Assembly (NCBI GenBank): GCA_038213005.1
Contig: JBBQTU010000157.1
Location: 1 to 10,328, forward strand
DNA from: JBBQTU01 sp038213005
Lineage (GTDB): Bacteria; Planctomycetota; Phycisphaerae; Tepidisphaerales; Tepidisphaeraceae
Reading direction: 5' to 3'
DNA: 10,328 nucleotides
Numbering within the stretch: position 1 is the stretch's first letter; each line of letters begins with the position of its first letter. The position numbers were made by a program, and so were the translations under genes. This document shows, piece by piece, positions 6,409 to 10,328 of the stretch. A model generated the notes under the pieces. It did no database searches and was not told the DNA's origin. It saw only the letters and a program-made list of their open reading frames with translations.

Positions 6409-6661
6409 ATGGTTCCGTCCAAACTCCAAGCTAGGCTTGGCGTATCGGCAGCGGCCATCGTGCTTGGCTGCACCCTGTCCGCCATCCTGATCCGCTCCGG
6501 CGGGGCCAGACTCGCCCCCGCGGTCTTTGTCGGCAGCGACGTGCCGGCCATCACATCGCAGCAGCCTCTGCGCGCTTGCCGAAACCGCCTCCCGCCCCGA
6601 AACATTCCTGCCTGGCCCGATGGTCGTCGTCACCCCGATCCGCGAGCAGTTGCCCCGCTAA
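6409..6661 (+). pseudogene. Small one-TM membrane protein, apparently frameshifted
   Basis: From ATG 6409 (AAGG at 6396-6399 upstream) the frame encodes about 50 residues with one hydrophobic segment (about 11-28, GVSAAAIVLGCTLSAILI) and then VFVGSDVPAITS. Around 6550-6575 the coding character moves to the next frame. The original frame becomes Arg- and Pro-rich with mixed third positions. The +1 frame reads ALAETASRPETFLPGPM and on to VVVTPIREQLPR, with G or C in most third positions, and stops at 6659-6661. Joined, the two halves give a protein of about 83 residues. Either a one-base change broke a real gene, or the assembly has an indel. Without the shift, the first frame runs to 6741. I do not recognise the family. 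It is probably an inner-membrane protein with a short periplasmic tail. Confidence 0.45.
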
Positions 6662-6737
6662 AAGCGGCCATGGCGAAGCCAAGCCAATGCCTCCGGGATG
6701 CCCAATCTGAAATTCTGAACAGCCTCAGCAGTTTATC

Positions 6738-6765
6738 TTGACACGCCCACGGCTATCACTACGAT
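6738..6765 (+). promoter_or_regulatory. Promoter of the coiled-coil membrane gene
   Basis: TTGACA (6738-6743) and TACGAT (6760-6765) are 16 bases apart. Transcription should start near 6772, downstream of the in-frame ATG at 6766. This rules that ATG out as the start and supports the TTG at 6823. Confidence 0.55.
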
Positions 6766-6822
6766 ATGCGCAGGTTCTGGTCCCTACGCATTTTATCGGA
6801 CGAATTGTCCAAGGAGCCTGTC

Positions 6823-7689
6823 TTGAGCGCTCTGAGCAAAGTATTCGTTGCGCTTCTCGTGGTTTGTTCGCTCTTGTTATCGTCAGCGGTGGTGGTCTTC
6901 GTCAATAAGACTGAAGATGTCAACCGCGAGCGAGTGGCAGCGGAGACCAAATCGCAGGACGCAGACCGTCGCATGCAGGTAGCCCTGCAGGAAGCGGCCG
7001 CGGCCAAGGGAACTGCCGTTAGCGCACTGGACAACCTCCAGAAGCAGACGGCTGCTCTCCAGACGGAGATCAACGCCAAGCAGTTGGACATCTCCAAGCG
7101 TGAGGCCGAGATCGCCACCCTCAGCGCCCAGGTTTCCCAGAACACCATCTCTCTGACCGCGACTGCCGAGGCTCTGAAGGCCAGCGAGGCTCAGAAGACC
7201 AAGCAGGCAACCCAGCTTACCGAAATGCGCCAGGGAGTGGACAAGCTCACCCTCGAGAAGAGCCAGTTGGACCTCGCCCTCTCGAAGACGACCAACGAGC
7301 TCGATGTCATGACCCGCGAGTGGAAGTATGCCAAGGAACAGCTCGCTGAGTCTTCCAACACCGGCGACAAGATGGCCAAGCAGCTCAAGGATCTCGGCGC
7401 CGTCCCCACGGCCGAGCCGACGGGCCTCAAGGCTGGCGCTCCCCCGATCAACGGCGTCATCCGCGAAATCAAGACCCTCGACGACAACCGCCAGTGGGCC
7501 ACCATCTCCGTCGGCTCGGCCGACCAGGTCGCCAAGGGCATGGAGTTCAAGGTCATCGATCGTTCCAGCGGAACCTTCCTAGGCGTGCTGACTGTTGAGA
7601 ACGTCCAGCCCAACGAAGCCGTCGGCGTCCTCAAGGGCCCCAAGATCACCGAAGTCAAGGTCGGCAACGAGGTGCGTACGCAGCTCTGA
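6823..7689 (+). CDS. Membrane-anchored coiled-coil protein of unknown function
   Basis: The 288-residue product has one transmembrane segment (about 6-27), then a long Ala/Lys/Glu/Gln-rich helix with heptad-like spacing (about 31-190), a Pro/Gly linker (about 193-208), and a compact C-terminal domain (about 208-288). That domain is rich in beta-type residues and contains ATISVGSADQVAKGMEFKVI and FLGVLTVENVQP. The 'GSAD.V.KGM.F.V' pattern resembles small beta-barrel domains in some envelope proteins, and the TM-coil-barrel order recalls MreC, but I do not assign either family. TTG at 6823 is chosen because a perfect AAGGAG (6811-6816) lies six bases before it; the in-frame ATG at 6766 overlaps the end of the promoter. 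Most of the protein should be periplasmic. It probably shares a transcript with the small gene 31 bases downstream. Confidence 0.85.
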   Translation: MSALSKVFVALLVVCSLLLSSAVVVFVNKTEDVNRERVAAETKSQDADRRMQVALQEAAAAKGTAVSALDNLQKQTAALQTEINAKQLDISKREAEIATLSAQVSQNTISLTATAEALKASEAQKTKQATQLTEMRQGVDKLTLEKSQLDLALSKTTNELDVMTREWKYAKEQLAESSNTGDKMAKQLKDLGAVPTAEPTGLKAGAPPINGVIREIKTLDDNRQWATISVGSADQVAKGMEFKVIDRSSGTFLGVLTVENVQPNEAVGVLKGPKITEVKVGNEVRTQL

Positions 7690-7720
7690 TCGATCCCTGA
7701 CCTGACACCGGAGAACAAAC

Positions 7721-7873
7721 ATGAGCCGCATGCAGAATCAACCGATTATTCAGAAGGCCCAGAACGATCTGATGACCGTCCTGCTGGCCGTCGCGACGCT
7801 CGCCGAGATCGCCGCCCTCATCGTGATTTTCGTCCGGGCGAAGAACCTCTTCCCCCCCGGCGGACTTCTCTAA
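7721..7873 (+). CDS. 50-residue single-TM protein
   Basis: This small frame starts at ATG 7721 with GGAG (7710-7713) seven bases upstream and ends at TAA 7871-7873. The product begins MSRMQNQPIIQKAQNDLM, a polar helix-prone stretch. A hydrophobic segment (about 18-39, TVLLAVATLAEIAALIVIFV) follows, and the end is RAKNLFPPGGLL. Codon use is GC-rich at third positions, like the neighbours. It lies 31 bases after the coiled-coil gene and 20 bases before a strong terminator, so it is the last gene of that unit. It may be a partner or regulator of the coiled-coil protein. No family is recognised. Confidence 0.75.
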   Translation: MSRMQNQPIIQKAQNDLMTVLLAVATLAEIAALIVIFVRAKNLFPPGGLL

Positions 7874-7893
7874 GAGTTCTCGAAAATCTGTCC

Positions 7894-7939
7894 AACAACA
7901 AGAACCCCGCCAGGAAATCCTGGCGGGGTTCTTGTTGTT
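7894..7939. terminator. 22-bp perfect hairpin, bidirectional terminator
   Basis: Arms at 7894-7915 and 7918-7939 pair without a mismatch across AA, or a four-base AAAT loop if the tip pair opens. The core is a run of G-C pairs; the base is AACAAC facing GTTGTT. On the + strand the 3' arm ends TTCTTGTTGTT and on the - strand it is equally T-rich, so it can serve the small membrane gene (stop at 7873) and the convergent larC (stop at 7969). Confidence 0.88.
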
Positions 7940-7968
7940 CCGGGCAAAGTCTGCCTCGCGGCCTGAGC

Positions 7969-9135
7969 TCAGCCTCGCGCGACAAACTCCAGCCCGCCCG
8001 CGAGCGCAGCGTTATACACATCCTTCACCGCGACGCCCTTTGTCTCCGCCACAGTGCGGCAGTCTTCATACTCCGGTGTCGCCGCGATCACCTTCCCGCC
8101 CAGCAGCTTGAGCTTCAGCCGCACCGCCCCGAACGCTGTCTCAATGGTACGGCACTCGCGCGCCGCTTCATGCCGATGCACCGCATGCACTCGCACGCCC
8201 AGCGTCGACGTGTGCCGCAGCAGCAGGTCGGCCATCGCCGCCTCCGCCGCGGCCGTCGTCAGCACGCTCAGCACGACAGCCGGGCGGCCCTTCTTCATCT
8301 GCACCGGCGTGAGCCACACATCCATCGCCCCGGCCGTCAGCAGCTTCTCCATCACCGGCGCATAGAACTCGGGATTCATGTTGTCGATGTTGGTCTGCAT
8401 CTCAACCAGCGAACCCGGCGCATCGCCTTCGCCCAGCCACAGCCGCAGCACATTGGGCCATGGCGTGTTTCGCGTCCCGGCACCGGTGGCGACGCGTACC
8501 AACCGCATCGGCGGCAGACTGAACTCCGCCAGTTCCGCCAGGATCGCCGCGCCGGTCGGAGTGAGCAGTTCGCCCGGGCCTGGCGATGGCCGCACCGGTG
8601 CTCCGGCCGTCGCCAGTAGCTCCAACGTCGCCGGCGCCGGAATCGGAATCTGCCCATGCTCGCAGGTGATCCAGCCCGAACCCAGCGGCAGCGCAGAGGC
8701 ATAGAGCTTCTCAACCCCGATCGCCGAAAGTCCCGCCGACGTGCCCACCACATCGATGATCGCATCGAGCGCGCCGACCTCGTGGAAGTGGATCTTCTCC
8801 GGCGTGGTGCCGTGCACCTTGGCCTCGGCATTCGCCAGGCGCGTGAAGATCGCGATCGCCCGGGCCTTCACCGCCTGGTCCAGGTCCGCCGCCTCGATGA
8901 TGCCGCGAATGTGGTGCAGGTGCCGATGGGCATGTGCGTGAGGCGTCTCCACATTCACATGGGTTGCCTGCACCGGCCCGCGCATCACGCGCTCGGCCGT
9001 CACCCGGCATGCCTCGGGCAGTTTCAGCCGGTCGATCACGCCCTGGAGTTGCTCGATCGGCCAGCCGCCGTCGACGAGGCAGGAAAGAAACATGTCCCCC
9101 GATGCGCCAGATGCGGCGTCCACATATCCAATCAT
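7969..9135 (-). CDS. larC: Nickel-pincer cofactor insertase LarC
   Basis: LarC (DUF111 family) inserts nickel into the pincer nucleotide cofactor of lactate racemase LarA and related enzymes, in a CTP-dependent reaction. The 388-residue product is full length and in one frame. Motifs are YVDAASGASGDM (4-15), a His-rich stretch HAHAHRHLHH (66-75), HFHEVGALDAIIDVVG (116-131), GELLTPTGAA (188-197), QTNIDNMNPE (247-256), KKGRPA (281-286), TLGVR (311-315) and PEYEDCRTVAE (354-364). The start at 9135 is chosen because the family N-terminus begins there and AAAGGA lies about eight bases before it; the frame is open further upstream without similarity. The order of the family's usual NIDDMNPE is NIDNMNPE here. 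No larA, larB or larE is visible, so its client enzyme must be elsewhere. Confidence 0.92.
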   Translation of the reverse strand: MIGYVDAASGASGDMFLSCLVDGGWPIEQLQGVIDRLKLPEACRVTAERVMRGPVQATHVNVETPHAHAHRHLHHIRGIIEAADLDQAVKARAIAIFTRLANAEAKVHGTTPEKIHFHEVGALDAIIDVVGTSAGLSAIGVEKLYASALPLGSGWITCEHGQIPIPAPATLELLATAGAPVRPSPGPGELLTPTGAAILAELAEFSLPPMRLVRVATGAGTRNTPWPNVLRLWLGEGDAPGSLVEMQTNIDNMNPEFYAPVMEKLLTAGAMDVWLTPVQMKKGRPAVVLSVLTTAAAEAAMADLLLRHTSTLGVRVHAVHRHEAARECRTIETAFGAVRLKLKLLGGKVIAATPEYEDCRTVAETKGVAVKDVYNAALAGGLEFVARG

Positions 9136-9165
9136 CCTGATGGTCCTTTCGGTAGAGTGTGCCGG

Positions 9166-9171
9166 ATTGTA
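9166..9171 (-). promoter_or_regulatory. Probable -10 box of larC
   Basis: On the - strand this reads TACAAT, about 30 bases upstream of the larC ATG, giving a leader of roughly 24 bases. No good -35 box lies 16-18 bases further up, so the promoter is only partly supported. The region between it and the transposase remnant (about 9172-9232) shows nothing else I can identify. Confidence 0.35.
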
Positions 9172-9232
9172 CCGCTGCGCCGGTTTCAGACCACACGCCA
9201 CGATCCGGTCGGTTCGGGCCGATATGCGATAT

Positions 9233-9979
9233 GCAGTTGGATGTCCGCCGCTGGACGCCCGAACTCTTTGCCGTGCATGGCCGCGAGGTGGGCAGCGAGA
9301 CCAAGGCGCAGGGGAAGATGCTGCAGAGCGACGTGATCTATCTGTGCGACCGTCTCTATGACGGTCTTTCCTTCATGCAACAGGTGTTCGATGCCGGGTC
9401 GCACGTGGTGGTCCGCCTCAAGAAGAGCACCACCTTTCGAGTGCAAGAGCAGCGGACCCTGAGCCCGAAGGACCGTGAGGCGGGAGTGGTCTTTGACGAA
9501 ATCGGTCAGATAGGCAAAGGAACGCAGGACAACTATAAGCAAGCGCCTCCCGAGCGGTTGCTGCGCCTGGTAACGATCTGGGACGAGGTGGACCACCAGC
9601 AGGTGCGGCTGTTGACCGACCTGCTGGACTTGGATGCCTGGGTCATCGCGTATCTGTACCGTTGCCGGTGGATCATCGAACTGTTCTTCCGGTGGCTGAA
9701 GACACGGCGGGGATGGCGCATCTGTTGAGTCATTCGCCGGCCGGCATCACGGTGCAGTTCTACGTGGCGGTGATCGCCACGCTGCTGATTCACATTCAGA
9801 CCGGGCTTCCGGTGAGCAAGTACAGTTTGGTTGGCCTGAGCTTCGTGGCCCGAGGGCAGGCGACTGTCCAGGACGTGCTGCCTGGGATATTGCGACTGGA
9901 GCGTGAGAAGATGCTGGCCAAACAGCGTCTGGCCAGGAAGAGCGCCGCGAAAAAAGCACTCGCGCTGCTGCCAGGGTGA
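9233..9979 (+). pseudogene. IS4-family transposase remnant, 5'-truncated and frameshifted
   Basis: The first part of the frame encodes the C-terminal half of an IS4-type DDE transposase. The middle aspartate is in CDRLYDG (codon 9348-9350), followed by VVRLKKSTTF. The YREK signature Y-x2-R-x3-E-x6-K is complete in YRCRWIIELFFRWLK (glutamate codon 9678-9680). The reading frame then runs into KTRRGWRIC and stops at 9728. The natural continuation, GMAHLLSHSPAGITVQFYVAVIA, lies in the frame one base back and runs to 9979. A one-base deletion near 9702-9705 explains this. The N-terminal part with the first catalytic aspartate is absent: recognisable similarity begins near 9233 (QLDVRRWTPE) next to the larC upstream region. 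The element is therefore inactive as it stands. The left boundary is approximate, and whether it is related to the window-edge IS is unknown. Confidence 0.82.
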
Positions 9980-10187
9980 ATTGTTTGCCCATCCCGGCAG
10001 ATGGTTGACGCTGCGCGCAGGTCGGCCGTCTTGTCGCAGCAATCCAATATCACCTCCGTGTTCCGCACGCGTTCACGCTGGCCCCCGGACTGCCAGGCAG
10101 AAATCCCGGACACTATTGCCCTTGAGAGGGAGGAGTAAGAAGAGATCATCGCGCCATTCCTGCCAGTTATTGATGCGCCGCTCCTTA
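9980..10187. other. Non-coding stretch between transposase remnant and right IS copy
   Basis: No convincing gene is seen in these 208 bases; open frames here are short or run into the IS copy. On the - strand, AATAGTGTCCGGGATTTC (about 10101-10118) has the look of an IS terminal repeat and may be the old right end of the IS4 remnant, but its partner end is gone, so this cannot be tested here. Confidence 0.4.
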
Positions 10188-10328
10188 GGGCAGGGCGGAA
10201 TCACATGCTGCCAGATATTTGCCAGAACTTGCGCTTTTGCGCAAAGCTGCTAAGCTGCCGCCAGCGTTAGCCGAGATCTCGCGCAGGTAACAGTTGGTTC
10301 AATCAAACACAAAAGGAGCTTGTGCATG
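10188..10328 (+). mobile_element. Right-edge copy of the same insertion-sequence 5' end, reading outward
   Basis: This is an exact inverted copy of positions 1-141. It starts GGGCAGGGCGG next to the flank CTCCTTA, carries the two leader hairpins (10229-10244 and 10249-10271), and ends with AAAGGAG, seven bases, and ATG at 10326-10328. The rest of the putative transposase would lie beyond the window. Copies at both edges point away from each other, so the enclosed 10 kb is flanked by two inverted copies of one element, or both ends attach to one collapsed repeat in the assembly. Confidence 0.7.

Noticed and set aside
9698..9728. Programmed -1 frameshifting in the IS4 transposase
   Set aside because: No slippery heptamer is seen at the frame change, the family is normally encoded in one frame, and the gene is already 5'-truncated. 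A simple one-base deletion is more likely.
9796..10149. 117-codon open frame on the - strand across the region between the transposase remnant and the right IS copy
   Set aside because: Half of it is antisense to transposase sequence, and the rest has no recognisable motif or ribosome site.
1..10328. CRISPR arrays, tRNA or rRNA genes
   Set aside because: No regularly spaced repeats and no tRNA- or rRNA-like sequences were found by eye. The only tandem repeats are the short pairs at 6260-6312.

Overview
The window is GC-rich bacterial DNA, probably chromosomal. The main block is a type II fatty-acid and phospholipid operon in the order rpmF-plsX-fabH-fabD-fabG-acpP-fabF, all on the + strand and all apparently intact. 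The gene order is widespread in bacteria. The style of the L32 sequence, a TTG start, and the membrane-anchored coiled-coil gene followed by a tiny membrane-protein gene suggest Planctomycetota (perhaps Phycisphaerae). That assignment is inference only; nothing here fixes the taxon.

Layout. Positions 1-141 and 10188-10328 are exact inverted copies of one sequence. They look like the first 141 bp of an insertion sequence (terminus, structured leader, Shine-Dalgarno, ATG), each copy reading outward. The window is therefore probably a complete contig that stopped in two copies of one IS. A near-consensus promoter (168-196) lies 26 bp inside the left copy and drives rpmF (ribosomal protein L32). 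Then come plsX (phosphate acyltransferase), fabH (initiating ketoacyl-ACP synthase), fabD (malonyl-CoA:ACP transacylase), fabG (ketoacyl-ACP reductase), acpP (acyl carrier protein) and fabF (elongating ketoacyl-ACP synthase), closed by a strong terminator at 6139-6171. Together they make malonyl-ACP, start and extend acyl chains, do the first reduction, and pass acyl-ACP to phosphatidate synthesis through acyl-phosphate. The operon is subdivided: fabD has its own promoter so close to its ATG that the mRNA should be leaderless, and acpP has its own promoter followed at once by a 5' hairpin.

Positions 6180-7940 hold an accessory membrane module. It contains a short tandem-repeat patch, a promoter and a small one-TM reading frame that seems broken by a frameshift, then a second promoter, a TTG-started one-TM coiled-coil protein with a compact C-terminal domain, and a 50-residue one-TM protein. 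A 22-bp perfect hairpin closes it and also serves the convergent gene.

On the - strand at 7969-9135 is a full-length larC (nickel-pincer cofactor insertase), with no larA, larB or larE visible. Behind it lies a decayed IS4-family transposase (about 9233-9979), missing its N-terminal part and frameshifted after the catalytic glutamate. It is followed by about 200 bp in which I see no gene, then the right IS end. No RNA genes or CRISPR arrays were seen.
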